From Phoronis australis (taxonomy: Eukaryota; Phoronida; Phoronidae), in assembly GCA_002633005.1 (NCBI GenBank), contig NMRA01000014.1, positions 1,902,960 through 1,966,959 of the forward strand: 64,000 nt of DNA. The letters run 5' to 3'. A model generated the notes under the pieces. It saw nothing but the letters and a program-made list of their open reading frames with translations. It was not told where the DNA came from and searched no databases. Below are positions 12,601 to 25,800 of the stretch, piece by piece. The position numbers were made by a program, and so were the translations under genes. Numbering within the stretch: position 1 is the stretch's first letter; every line of letters starts with the position of its first letter.

Positions 12601-15600
12601 TAGTCCAGATGACTAGATGACTATCACTAGTAAGATACTGATGCGCTGCACATAGCGTATTTCGGCCACAAATTGCAGTCAGCATGGTTTCTGAAATTTT
12701 GTCAAATGTTTGATAAAATTTCATTTTTTGTTTTTGTTTTCAAGTTTTCACAACACCTGCTCGTTGAGAAACTACATTTTGACTAAAATATGTTTCTGTG
12801 GAAGAGTGCATTCCTTAAGCAACTGGCTCTCTGGATATTGCACGAACATGTTCTCAAGCAACTGGGGGACTTGCACACATGTGTGGGTTTTAGTGATGTT
12901 GCTACACTATTTCCATGCATTCTGGTCCTACTTTTTGCCATCCTTGTTATACATGCGCTGGTTTGTGAAACAGTATTTCAAGTATCTTTACGCAATAGCT
13001 CTTACTGGTTTATCCCATGAAAATTTGATGGCAGTGATTTGACACTAAACTTAGCATTACTGCACTCCATCGGACAACCTCTTGTGTTTGACAAGAAAAA
13101 GGCTACTAAGTAATTACTGTTGCGAGTTTGGTGACAGCCATTTGAACATTGACTTCTTAACCGTGTGGGGGTGGCGATGTCCTAAGGTCAATTTATATCT
13201 AAACTCTATTAGTTCATGCCCACCTAACTCTGGGCATTTTTCGTGTCAGTGTAAGAATACGAGAGGTTGGGGTATATATTTCAGAATTTACGAAGCTGTC
13301 GGTGTTTGTGCAATCTCATGTGGGTGAACAACAGCTTTCATAGAATATTTGATTATGCAGGTCATGTTATCATGTTGACAACACCACAGGAGCCTGTTAA
13401 CATAGTGTCAAAGTTGCGATACAAATCAATGACCATGGAGGGACTGCAGTACGGCCACTATACAGTTAAAGGAGATGAGGTACGTAGTGGCTAGTCTTAA
13501 TTCACTTTGGAAGTACGTTACTGTAGTGCCTTACAAGTTGTATTACGTCATGTGACAATGAAACAGTAAGGGTGTACATGTTTTTCTGGTATCTGTGCAT
13601 CAAGGCTAAAGGAGATTATATGAATGGGCAACCTCAAATTAATTACTGTAGGTGGCGCTAGTGCAACAACAGCCCTACCTGCAGAAGTGTAATAATTCTG
13701 GTATGCAGTTGTGTGGGACTTAAATCCCACATATGCCCTATGCTAATGAACTGCTTCCTGTGCTCTCAACCTATTCCCATATTAAAAATAATAACTTATA
13801 TTAGCTCCACTTGATGAATAGAAAGGGTCTTGCTCAGTCTTTAAATGCTGTCCAAGATAATATACCATTTGATCAAGAATGATATCTAACCCATTCACTG
13901 ACTAAGACCCTCAGAGTTAGGATGGAAACGTCCAAGTCTCCTCAGTGAGTCAGTTTGCCACAACAAGACTGCCACTTGAGTTTCTAATATTCAAACCTGA
14001 TGATGGATCTGCATGTAAACTGGACCAGTTACACTTTATCTAGTCTGTGCTTACTGTGTATGTTAACTTCCCAGTACACCCATCTATTTTGCACATTTCA
14101 TTGTCCAATCACTAGCATTTGACTGAGACAGGCTACTGCAGCTGTAAAGATGGCCTCAAGTTGTACCTCACTTAGTTAAAGTAATTTCTTACCTTTGGAA
14201 GAACTGACGAGTCATTACTGAAGACTGAAGCCAATGCAATAGAGTTGACAGGAACACTTATTGCTCGTGGCTAAAGCAATATGGCTGCCGTTCAGTTGAA
14301 CCCAATTAAGCTGTTTCTGAGACAGAGAAATAGATTAAGTTACTAGGCACTGCAATGATGCATTCAAACTTTGATGCGTGTTTTCCATTGCCTCAGTAGA
14401 GTCAATGAATTTCCTTGCCTACAGCTTTTCAACAAATAGAAGGTCCCTAATAATGTTCCTTAACTTCAGGTCCATGTGACCGTCAAGTACAACCGTCGGC
14501 AGGAACCCAAGAGCTCATACAAGCACAAGCGAAAGCAATACGATTTTGATTCTGGAGAGAATACATTCCATGCTGTGAGTCAGTTTGCCTTGTTTTTTAT
14601 CTTTTCAAAACCTGTCTACAAACTACTATTTAAATCTGTACATCGCCCTTTTCAGCTGATTAAAAAACAAAACTTGAATTCGTGGCTTTACTGTCTTAAA
14701 ATTTGTCTCATTAATTCTTTGTCCTTTGCCAATTTAAATCACAGGTTATGCCTACGAACGCCATTTTCGAATTCGCAATTTTAGGGTTGTCCAACCCTAA
14801 TAAACTCTGAAGCACATTCTTGAGTTGCTGATGGTTTTGATGTTCTTGTTGACAACAGATTCTGACATAAAATCCCATCTCAGAAAGCCCTATCATGAGA
14901 CTGATTTTATGAGAGTGCGAAGCCTAAGCCAATTAGTCGCTTAGTAACTGTTTAGGGTAAAATGCATCTTTAATAATAACCATGCTAGGTTGTTATAAGT
15001 CAATAAACTGTAATAGTTGTTCGAAATTGAATTGACGGAAATAACAAATATTAAATTTGTGTTAAGTAACTGAAGTTGATAGTTTTTGTCATTACAAGTT
15101 GGTAATAAAACTGTACTGTGAATGCTAAAATATGGTTACAGTACGTAAGTATAAATAGCAAAATTGTTGTTATTAACTGCAATGCAAACTCACTGGAGTC
15201 ATGATTTGTTTGGATTTTTTTCATTTTTCTGTTATCAAATGCATTGAATGGGTTTTATTAGATTTAATGTGACAGACTTCAACAGAACTCTCGACTGGCA
15301 AACTATATTGACATGACACTTTGATGCACTTTGTCACAAAAGTATTCCAAGAGAGCGCTGCTGTTAACTCACTTAGTCCTTCTTGCAATTATCCTCTTTT
15401 TCTTTAGCCAAAGTAAGCAGTGAAACAGATGTACAAAAAGTAATTTAAAACAGTGATTTGACAAAATTTAGCCAGAATTAAACCTGATACACCAATATCG
15501 CTGTAAGATATTTAGCCTCACTTTTGTACAGTGTAGCTTGACACTTTGTCAATGTTTACATTGTTCAGTTTATTGTAAAAGCTACTTGTATAGTGCCTTT

Positions 15601-16795
15601 TGATAATCTGTTTGAATCTTCCGTATACAGACTTTTACACTCAAGTCCAACGTCCAGAATGGTACATCTCGGTTAGATTGGGCCAATTATCACATGGTCA
15701 CCAAGTACAGGTAAACGCATCTTATTTGAAGAAGATCCAGTTAATGAGGGTACCTTACATACTGAGGCATGGAAAATAAATCCTAGAAAAATTTCATTTT
15801 TGTTTTCTGAATAAAAGTTAATTATGTAACTCACCTTCTCATGATTTTCAACTGGTTAGCTGTAACCAGGGAATGAGTTGCAAGTGAATGTCGTAAATAA
15901 GTGCTTAAAATCAACAATTTCGTATCAAAAACACCATAAACCAACCCCACCAGTCGATCAACTTAGTATTTGACCACACTGTGACTCGTCACTTTTCTGC
16001 GGGACATCAGAGAAATGCGGGTACGGCACAAGTTTTTACAAGAAACTCGCGTGTTGATGGACATGACAGATAAGAACATTTTAATTTTCAATTTAATTTG
16101 CTTTTGTTCTGTTTTCTCGTTTTTTGGGGGAGTATTGAATTCACGATTGTGATATGCAGTGCTGTGAAGCATTCAGTTTTAATGATTATGACAAGAGTAT
16201 AGTCACTTTTCAAAACAAGGTAAAAGATGGTTTAAAGCACTTTAAATAGACATTGACAGAACCACTCATTTGCTCACCAATAAACCTTCATTTTTGTGCA
16301 ACTTGGCACTTGAAGCTTTAAAAATACTCTCCTTGTTAAACTATCCAAACATACCATTGAAAGGTATAACAATTCACAGTTCGCCTTTTTCTGTGTTAGC
16401 CAGTAGTTCGTAAAAAATTATATAGTTCACTGACCTATGCCTCTGTTCGGTGTTTTATTATAAATGTGGAGTAGAAATTAAGTTTGAAAACCCACGTAAA
16501 GTCGTCTCTGTCTTTTTTATGGTAACAGATTCGTTTAGAATATTTTATCGTAGTCCACATTTTTCACTACCAAATGTTGATTGTAATTATCTTTTCAAAA
16601 GAACAACAGTTACAGTAACTACCAATGAATATATTCTAGAAAGCTGCAATCTATAATTGTAGGAAAAGTCCCCCTTCCGTCACCCAATTTGATATACATG
16701 ACTCCAGACATCCACCGCTGCGATTTTCTCGAGTCCTCAGCTTCACCGCAGTGTCCGAAGAAATCCTCGACTTTCCATCCAAGGTCACCAACTGA
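6683..16795 (+). CDS. FBXO9: F-box only protein 9 (eleven coding exons)
   Basis: Exons: 6683-6838, 7662-7719, 9181-9310, 9731-9833, 10507-10608, 11269-11330, 12367-12572, 13361-13479, 14470-14574, 15631-15710, 16663-16795. Phases agree at every junction and give 417 residues plus the start. In order: an acidic N-terminus with [11 protein letters not shown], a TPR-like helix pair (AKELFMKG through [14 protein letters not shown]), the F-box ([20 protein letters not shown] through RGFYLLSRD...W), then the FBXO9-specific domain ([47 protein letters not shown]) and the end [13 protein letters not shown]. The family links substrates to SKP1-CUL1-RBX1; vertebrate FBXO9 acts on TEL2/TTI1 under growth-factor withdrawal. 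The length is close to the vertebrate protein (about 440). All introns are GT-AG, but the donor after 6838 (GTTTTT) is weak. No frame break is seen, so the gene looks functional. Confidence 0.95.
8013..8062. repeat. 25-bp tandem duplication in an FBXO9 intron
   Basis: Two adjacent 25-bp copies beginning GCCATGGGAT at 8013 and 8038, differing at a few positions. A small local duplication with no evident function. Confidence 0.7.
8731..9048. repeat. 53-bp minisatellite, six copies
   Basis: Six head-to-tail copies start at 8731, 8784, 8837, 8890, 8943 and 8996, each beginning CAAAATCCAGTA and containing GTAAATGACTACT and TCTCAGTCATTCACCT. The first five are almost identical and the last is more diverged, so expansion is recent. 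The array lies in the FBXO9 intron between 7719 and 9181, ending about 130 bp before the acceptor. Related single-copy sequence occurs at about 11126-11185. Confidence 0.95.
11092..11190. repeat. Dispersed relative of the minisatellite plus imperfect inverted repeat
   Basis: The segment CTGGTTCTCAAAATGCATTACC-GTGCAAGTAACTA resembles the first unit of the 8731 array together with its left flank (TTGGTTCTCAAAATCCAGTACC-TGTAAATGACTA). Just upstream, TAGAATCAGTTTA can pair imperfectly with AAACTGGTTCTC, the arrangement that is perfect at 11789-11834. This suggests a small dispersed family from which the 53-bp array grew. Confidence 0.5.
11789..11834. repeat. Perfect 11-bp inverted repeat (stem-loop)
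   Basis: GAGAACCAGTT (11789-11799) and AACTGGTTCTC (11824-11834) are perfect inverse complements separated by 24 bases. The same arrangement, diverged, is seen near 11092-11138. Probably the end pair of a tiny MITE in an FBXO9 intron. Confidence 0.65.
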
Positions 16796-17760
16796 TAACT
16801 CGGGGATTATTGGCTCCAGTGTTGTGATGAACTGACCATGAAAGCTTTAATCCATATTCTGTTGACCATCATGAAACATAGAGCAGTTTTCACAAGACAG
16901 GGAAACAAAGTGTAACTGGCTGATAGGAAAGAGGCTGTCTGTATGTTATTTGTTGTGGATTTTTGTATTTTCAATGAATCCCTTTAGCAATCTTGAAAGT
17001 ACACACAATTTCCAAAGTGGTTGAGATTCGCATTGCTCGTGGGAGTGGTATGTGTTCGGCCTCTAATCAGTAGATTGAACCTGTTGTGAAAGAAAGTCCT
17101 TTGAAAGCTATGCATCCAATTTATACTTGGTGTTCTATATTGCGGGTTGTTTTTATGAACCATCTTTCCTCTTTGTTTGATTTTTAATATGTTTATTCAT
17201 GTACGAGCCTTCTAATTGTGGATTTCCTGCAAAAAGTATTTTAAGTGTATTGTGTGATAACCCAAAAAAATCTGTAACAAGTGAGAGTTGTTCCAGTCTT
17301 AAATGACCACATTGTCAGTGGCATCCTTAGTCGTACGCTAGCATATTCTTTGGTTATTTAAGTCCTGAATTTTTGTTGCCCCAAGATGAGGAGTTGGTAT
17401 GGTTATGTTGCTTATAAATGTTAAGTTATTTCAAGGATCAAGGGCCACTGTGCTGCTAAGAAATATCTTTTGTGTTACAAAACGGTGTGTTAAGTCCCAA
17501 ATTAAGTGTACATTGGGGGCAATTAATTACACAGTTCCGCCAGACGCAGGGGTCAAGACATCTGTGCTCACAAGTGCAAACTTAGGACTTGTGTATTGTG
17601 CTGCTTTAAAGTGAATGGTGAAGAAATTGAGTGCAGTTAATTATGTTGGTGTTAGGGAAAATTAATAACTGTTTTTTGCCCAGGTTGAATTTTGTAAGAT
17701 ACGGCTGAAGTAGATCATCTACAAGTTGCGATGTTTTCAATAGGTTGAAATGAAAATAAA
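16796..17760 (+). other. FBXO9: Probable FBXO9 3' UTR
   Basis: AT-rich sequence after the FBXO9 stop with no coding signal. An AATAAA at 17755-17760 is a reasonable poly(A) signal, though an earlier variant signal cannot be excluded. Confidence 0.35.
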
Positions 17761-18889
17761 TTTCCATAAAGCATCGGAAATAACTTTGGAGATCTTACTT
17801 CAGTTTATGGGTTAGATATGTCAATCTAATTGATTGGCGAATGTAAATTAATCCTATTGATACTATAAAACTGTTTTGATCCAACTCTTATATAAGTTTT
17901 TCGTGTTTTGATTCGGGTAGTTATATTTTCAAGTTTAGTTTATATTATATAAAACTGTTTTCAACACTTCCTTATAAGTTTGGATTGTAATAGTTTTCAA
18001 TCATTGACCATGGGAGTCTTTGAACTGGCATGTTAATATCTGGGAGTAATATACATATTGGTCCTAGGTTAATATTAACCACGCTCAGTTAGTGTTGAAT
18101 ATATACCTCCTGTGCCGCATCGGGATGAAGTTTTTTCAGAGAGTCTGGTTTGTTGATTATGATTGTGCACTGTGTAGTGACCGTTTTTCTGTTTAGCTTT
18201 ACAACAAGCACTGGATGATTCCTCTGCTGTGTATTTTCCATTTATTTGTTTTTACATTGTTTAAAGGCGCAAAACATATCGGACATCTCCGCAGTTTTGA
18301 ATGTTAACACACCAAAGATTGAATTAGACCACTCACTTTGATATATAAACTGAATAGACTCCATTTCCTGGCTTCCTGGGATTTTCTGATTTTAGAAGAT
18401 CCTGAGTTACCTTCTCAATATACATTCAAAGCAGTTTCCAGAAAAGTTATTGTGATCACGTGCTTCGCTTGTATTGCACGGCGACATCTCACGCTTTCAC
18501 GACTTTCCAGCGTCTGCGGAATGTAGGACTGGTTTGGAGGCGTTCTGTTGAACTTACTGCTGGTGTCCCTGTGAGGGTGACCGCGGCATAAAAACACACG
18601 TGTGTCTGCCTTTCGGCAGGCTCTCAGCCGAATACTAAATGGTGTTCAACACTACCTCACCAGTCGCTTGTTTTGTGCGTTTGACTCTTATTTTCGTGTG
18701 TTTGTCTCAACCTTTCGAGACGACTTTTGCCAGTTGACTGTTCAGTAGTGAAGAGTGACTACATGTAGAGTAGGGGTAGGTGTCCACCCTGGTTATGTTC
18801 TTGGTTTGTTGGAAGTAATTCAAGGTTAGCTATATCATGACTATCATGTGCTCTCGAGTCGGTCGTTATGAAAGCGGGCCACGGTGAAG

Positions 18890-19125
18890 TTAAGGCTGTT
18901 TAACCATTTAAACCAACCCCCCTTTAGCAAAGTGAGCGTAAAAAGGTCCGCCTCAGAGAAACAAAAAGTCCAAGAAAACGAGACCAAAGTCCACAGGAAT
19001 TCAGCGCGAATGCAAAATTCATAGGACTGAACGCAGTACACCGTTTTTTAGTCCCCGTTTTTTAGTAAAAAGTCCACATACTGAAGAATTTGAGCCTTCC
19101 TATATTTTAGGCTGGGTGCGCGCAT
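18890..19125 (+). mobile_element. MITE family A, copy 1 (GCGCACCCA ends)
   Basis: About 235 bp related to copies at 33721-33957 (reverse), 37405-37665 and 56519-56677. Shared features are GGTCCGCCTCAGAGAAA, repeated AAAGTCCAC words, TTTTTTAGTCC, AGTAAAA-GTCCACATAC, a TTGAGCC/TCGAGCCCCC block and the right end AGGCTGGGTGCGCGCAT. The left terminal GCGCACCCA is not evident in this copy. Confidence 0.65.
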
Positions 19126-20657
19126 GTAAACCATGGTTTAACCCGCCACCGCTGTTGGCGACCTTGCTACATACTTGGGTACGAACGTCGTTGTCAAGCA
19201 GACAGAATCTACTCAGTGCCTTGGTCACGATTAACTTAGTTGAGCGGTAATTAATCTTTTATTATATAGTAACTTAACACAATGTGGTTGTTTTGTTTTG
19301 TGGACATACATGTAGGCCTATGATGATCATGTCGCGAGTAGCCAGTTTACGGAAGTTAGAAATAGGTGGTTTTCTACTAACTATTTTAGTAGTTGTAGAT
19401 TTGTGCTCTAGTGTTAAGGTCTGTGGTGTCTTCTCTGCCAAACTGGAGAATCACGTGATTTAAATGCCATCTGTGCGGGACATTGTCTTAAGTTCTTCAA
19501 ACAACATGGAGGAAGTGACCTCTGTCGGAGGTTGTCGCATATTACTGTTTGTGGAATGTGTAAGGTTACAATATTGTTTGGAAGAGGTGTATTGTCATCG
19601 TGGGATTTACTATTATTTTGTTATTATGCAAGTGTTAACTTTCAAATAAATATGTTGGTATGTTGATTCTCTACTTATCTATTTATGATTAAATGATTTA
19701 TTTGTACACATGGGGCCATCAGTACAAAGTGCAACATATAAACAAGCCGGTGTGCACAGTTGTCAGTTACGCACAAGGTCTTCCTCGTGTTTGCCATACA
19801 CACGTTTCACAACTGAGGTGTCAGGTTTACTTGCAAGCTCATCAAATTTAAACAAAGAAGGGCTGTCCACATGCGCGTACTTAAAAACTTAGCTCCAATT
19901 CAGAGAAAGCGTTGTAAGCTAGCAAAAAATACATTCATCCTCGATGCAACTCCTCGAGCATAATAACCACGTCTTTATATACAGCCACTTCTCTCGGCCA
20001 CTTTTGTGGTTTACAAAGCGAAGGCGTGTAAAACATGATTGCACAAACAATTTTGGAAGGCAATTTCTAAATAGTTTTTTTGTTCACTGGCAAATGCTAC
20101 CTTTGACTTTTTATAGGAGTTGAGTTGAGAATTCGATTCAATATCGGACTAACACTTTTCTGAAGCACAGGCCTTAAAGGAGAATGCCACCCAAAAACAA
20201 CCTATCTTGTATCAATTTAGATCGAGTAGTTTCTATTCGATAACGGCACGTTCGTTTGCGTTACCTGACGGCAGACACAGGTGTTGAATTTATCCAATGA
20301 CGTAATTGGTTTCACACGCAGTCTCAGTGTTCAGCACTCACAATCACAGGTAACTGGTGTCTGCTTATCGCTTGAATTCATCGTTTAACACCATTAAATC
20401 ATCAATTATCGATGTAAAGTCCTTAAAAATACACCGAGTTCTTATGAAATTGTGTTGTTTATTTTGCTGTTACGGATTTAATGGTATTTGGACACACCGT
20501 AGCCTACAAACTTCGATTGGCCAATTTACCAAGGTAGCCAGAGTTTGGGGTCTGTTCGGAGATAAAGTAGAAGTATTTTTCCGTGAAATACAGACAGGAG
20601 AACCTAGATCTGTGTTGTTTAGACTTGTGATTTTTTGAGTTCTAAACACACAAAACG

Positions 20658-20763
20658 CTTGTTATCCCAGCCAGTGGCTAGGAAACCGATGAGGCCTGTC
20701 GCGGCCGGACTGACTCGTTATCCTGGCAAGTGCCTCGGAACCCGATCAGGCCCGTCGAGCCGC
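20658..20763. repeat. Imperfect direct duplication, period 56 bp
   Basis: CTTGTTATCCCAGCCAGTGG... (20658-20707) and CTCGTTATCCTGGCAAGTGC... (20714-20763) match at roughly 80 percent, both passing through AACCGAT-AGGCC-GTCG. GC-rich against an AT-rich background. No coding frame is supported. Confidence 0.6.
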
Positions 20764-22359
20764 TAGGTCTGGCACGAACATAAAGAACATAAACCAGCTT
20801 GAGTTGGAAAAAATACCTCCAGTCACGAAAAGACTATTATAGTGAGCCAAAGAAATTATATGCACTTAACTATTTATGTGAATTCATAGCCACGACAGTA
20901 CTTGTCCGGGGCCGCGAAGTCGGGTTAACCTTCCACAGACCGTCATGGCCGCGTAAAGGTTGTACAGTAACAATGATCTGAAAAATATATTTTTTTATTT
21001 CTAATTAAAGACCCGGTCACTTACCTTTATTGCCGGCATCAAAAGCCGGTAAAGCAGTGGTTTATTCATTGCTGGCTTCTCAACATTTGCATTAACGAAT
21101 ATTGCAAAAACATTACAAATTGTTACTATCTAATGAGACAGACTTTGTTTCAGTTTTATATAAGAATTGCGGTTAGCCGGGATGAGAATAATTCATTTTG
21201 AAACAGAACGCAGAATAATAAACGTCTTGCAATGGCAACTCGCTCGGCGCTAATCCCGACGTAGTCGAGAGCTCATCCGACGAAGACTTCACAGGTCGGA
21301 TCGTTAGGTTTTACAGGCGCCGTGAACATACACAGGCAACGGAACTTATGGATAGTTCTTTGGTAAGCCGGAATTTGTCAGAGAAGTGACTGTCGACGAA
21401 GTGTCGGCCAGAGACACGGACTGTTTTACGGCCTCATGCTTGATATTATCAGCGTACCTTTCTTCACTACCGCGAGCCACTTCCTAAGCGATCGGGCTCT
21501 CGGGCAAACCCCCTCCCGACCTCCCCCCATTCGGTACTTTGTGCATCTACAATCGTGCTTTACGCAAATGTTTCACAGACAAAATGTTGGACCCCCCCTT
21601 GTGATATCCTATATCCGCCACTGAAATTTATAATTGATAATGAGAAAGTGTTAAAAATTAACTGAACGCCGCTTTTCACTTCATCCCACAAAGGAATAAC
21701 TGGCGCCTGGCCGAGTTTTGAATATCACCAAAGAACGGGATTTAAATGTAGAATTTTAAAAATGCATGTCATAGTGGCCTTTTTGCCTCTGTCAAAGTTA
21801 CTGATAAGTAGGCGTCAAATGGAGCATTTGATCACATGGTTAGTGTGATCTTTATCTAGAGCTTAAAATCAAAATGTAGGGGTACGACTTTCATCGATGA
21901 GGACGTCCTGTTAATATTTTCATATTATTATTTTTGAAAGCGGGACGGCCTCTTGACGTCAGTCCTTCATCTTGCTAATCACAACGAAACTCTGCCCAAA
22001 ATAAAATAATGTAAAAACCCGCTATGCTGCAAGTATTCTCCAAATTTTGACCAATTACATAATAACCACAAACTACCCTCAATTTGTCACATTTCCAAAC
22101 TTCTTGGTATATATTCCAATCTAGAAATTTAGATCTTCCCAAACACCCTAGATCAGTGTCAGCCCCATTTTCTGGTACTTGTTTGTCAGTCGTTAGCGGA
22201 ACCTTTTTTTTTCTTGTGGAATGCGTTTTAGTTGTATATTCATTATGTGCCCACAGAAATTTTGCATGTACATCATAATCGTCAACTTTGCTCTGGCGTC
22301 TATTTTCTCGAAAACGGGATAATGAGTGAATCTATGAAAGCCAGAATGTGGCGAGGATG

Positions 22360-22880
22360 TGACGGCACCATTCGACATACACTGTAATGTATCGTTACAC
22401 CTCTTGTTGGTCGTTTTAGCTCTGGACATGAAATTCGTGGAAAGCCAATAGTGTGGCAAAACGAACACGAATTTTGCCGAAATTTAACGCAGAGGAACAG
22501 CACCATTAACTATCCTAGTGCCCCCTGTTGGTCGTTTTAGTTTTAGACAAGAATTTCCTTGATAAATTATGTGGAAACCTTAGACATTCATGTAGGTATA
22601 CATGTAGAGTGGGCTCCCGGAATGCGCCGGCACCAATCGCTTTTCGGAGCGAGTCGGGTACCCCAGCATGCCCTTGTGCCAATTTTAGTTTCCGATAAGA
22701 TTGTTCTTGTTTACTGATAACTGTCTTATCGGTTTTGAAATGTTTTGATGAAATTTGACACAAGGAGTTATGCGTGTCATCAGTTGATTTTCGGTCGAAT
22801 TCTACTACTGTGACACGTCCCTGGACGCCTTAATAATTTTTATCAAGATGTTGTTTGTTGGCTTTAGTTTTTAACAAAGT
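22360..22880. repeat. Diverged tandem array, unit about 120-150 bp
   Basis: Three to four units carry a GCACCA-T block followed by TGTTGGTCGTTTTAG and then a GACA-GAA-TT block: TGTTGG at 22405 and 22526, diverged forms at about 22675 and 22852. Units differ by many substitutions and indels, so the array is old. No coding content is seen. Confidence 0.45.
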
Positions 22881-25800
22881 AGTGTTTGTCCATTGATTAT
22901 TGTCGAAACTGCCTGACAGGAACTTAGTAGAGAAGTATGTGCACCAGTTTATTGTTAACCCTGTGTTCAAATTAGTCTACAGTAACATAACATTCTACTA
23001 CTACTCTCTCCCTCTCCCTACCCACCTGCCCCGTTCACAAAGTTCGTTCTTGTTATCAAAATTTCTACCCTCTACCTCGACGACATGTATTCAAAATACA
23101 AAGCGTTGTAAATTATGGTAAATTTAATTAAATGAGAATTTCAGTCGACACAAATCGGTCGAGATAGTAATTGTTGACTGATGCGCTTAGATAACTTTTG
23201 CCCGTTGCCAATTTGTTTAAGTTTCAAATAAAGGTATCCGTGGCCGCCTAGTGATGGATTGATACCGCACATTATTGAACTTTGTTCAGTCAAAGACAAT
23301 AGGTAAGTACCTCGTCCGTGCACGCAGCCAGTCTCTCTCTAACTCTTGCAGCTCGGAGTTGGTGCATGTAAGTTACAGTTAGGATTAATTCTGGACAGAA
23401 TTTAGGTCGTCTCCAAGTGACTAATCCGTCGCATCATGAAGAGTTGTCTTGCTAAAATTTTGATCATTCAAGGTAATTGAAATTAGTTAAAACTGTTTCA
23501 AATTAATTAAATGTGACCTTTTCGACATTGGCCAGTGCATTTTGGCAGCATATGTGTGTTAAATAAATGTGCGCAGAACATGTGTAACGAATGAAGATTA
23601 CCTTGACTCATGTTAAAATTTATTTTATTAAATCGACTTTTTGAATTTTATTTTCCCTGACTGACAGGGCAATTTCATAAACTTATGAAGAAACGCGCAC
23701 CTAATTAAATCCTAGTTTTCATACTTAGCAGTGTTGAAGTAATTATATGATCTGCCTTTACGGTTGGCAGTGTATTTGCATCTATCCGGGCACATATTGA
23801 CCGTGACAGAGGGTTCTTTTTACTTGCACTCTCCCAGCTATTATTTCTTTAAAGGTACATGTATGGTCTCGGACTGTTCTCAGCCTCATAATTCGCGATT
23901 TTTCCAACCTCATTCTGAGTCCATGTTTACAATTCCTGGAATGGAACCAAAATCGCATTCCGCTGAACACTCACGTGCATGTATCAAAACACTCCGTACT
24001 CATATACATTACCGGACAGTCTGCATATATCGTTTAAAGAATTTGACCCACGAAACAAAAATGCGACGAATGCATTTGTTCATCATCGCCCAAAAATAGG
24101 CTCCACCGACCACAGCGCCACATACATGTACGCACTTATTTCAAAGTTCAAATTGTCTACTTGAGATGTTTGTCGCGGAATAATGTCACTAACAACCTAA
24201 AAGAATATGTTGAGAATGCCGTGCTGTAGTGTCGCACTGGGCTGTAATGGTCCCTCTCGCAGATGTGCAACTTCCGAGGTCGCGCCTAATTTGAGAGTGG
24301 ACCCATTAAATGATAAAGCGAACGTAAAAAAATGCTTTTACATTTAAAGACAACTTTACAATGTTGCTTTGCCTGGTTATCCTACTGAAGTAGTTCTGGG
24401 CGTCCGCTGCTGTTCCCGAGATCCTCACTAATTCTGCACTCAACAAAAGGGGAAAAACGCGGACTTGATAAACATATACATCTTGTTACTGTTTTCACTC
24501 TCATTAGCCAACTGAAGACGAATGACTGACTCGCTATTGAGCACAATCTGGAGAGCGCTTCGTTGACCTAATTTTTCGCCAGAGAGATCTCACTAGACTT
24601 CGGGAAATCACGCGAGTGAAAATGCGAGTTATTGTTTCGCAATATGCTCGTGAGCTTACGAGCTTGTCCTATCGAAGTCGGTGGCGGCCATTGAAATATT
24701 TGGTCGGCAACGTTGAAGTGTTAAATTATGCTACATGTAGGTTACGCCATTAATGAAGTCTCGCGCGAACCACTGATCTTTCATTGGCGTGATTTTACGT
24801 GGTCTTGCGTGATTTCTCTTTTTGGAAACTTGGTCCGCGGAATGCAATTCTGGGAATCTTGTCCAGACTCATGTGTTGGGCAATGACACCAAGTTCTGTG
24901 CCTTTTACTTAGCTAAAGTAATTACGTTATTTCACTGTTGTCATATGCACAGTTCAAGCACGGTTCAAGGGAATGTATTTTAGTAAAAGTGACACTTAAA
25001 ATCCTTTGCGTTCAACCTTTTGGTTCAGTTTTCTTTCAGAATATATGGGAAGACTCTTAACCGAAGCAAAATGGATGACGCCATTGCGCAGCATTTACCA
25101 TGTGCCACTATTGTTATTAAAATCAGAGTTGAGTTAAAAGCTGCATTGGTCAAAATTAAGAACCACCGTAGAATGATCAATATTGCGCGCAACACGACTC
25201 GCAGCAACTATACCAATGCCAATATCAATATAATAGAATTCAAAAATCTGTCTTTCTTTTGTGAAATACGCATGAAGGAAAAAGTATGTGGTTTCCACAG
25301 AGTTTCTAGTCTCCCTCACACTTATGATAAATGCGCGCATGCGCTTACAGTCACTTGCTTGAACTCGCTTCAGGTCAACGGTAACATTTTCCATGTAAGA
25401 GAAATGTTATACGTCAAGTCTTGCCATACTAAATAAGGAGACGTGCTTTGCCTTGTGGAATAAAATCGACGAACTGGTGAGGATTTGAAAGATTGTTTTT
25501 GAAATTTGAAATTAAAAGAAAATGCTTTGATTGTAACAAAAATTAAACATATGTATGAACAAACCCTAAAAATACCTGGTTAGCAGGATGAATTCTGTTT
25601 CAGTAGCAGAGAACCACTTTCAATATTGGAATTTAGTCTGTTTATCGCGTTCCGGCCTTCTTTAACACAGTGTGGGTGATGCGACATTGGTTTAGACTGC
25701 GAATCTTACTCAAATGGGGCGACTGAAGCTATGGATTTTGAAAATGAATAGTCCTGATGTCCACAGGAATTATCCAGAGTAGTTTAGCGGCGCGGGCGAC

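Noticed and set aside
14476-14784. 102-codon frame starting in an FBXO9 exon
   Set aside because: Only 14470-14574 is coding; the rest is read-through into the intron past a good GTGAGT donor.
18608-18625. CTGCC-TTTC-GGCAG hairpin like a histone 3' stem-loop
   Set aside because: The sequence and stem do not match the histone consensus, and no histone gene is nearby.
25020-25436. 138-codon plus-strand frame
   Set aside because: No recognisable domain, low-complexity Asn/Ile-rich composition, and overlapping frames of similar size on the other strand.
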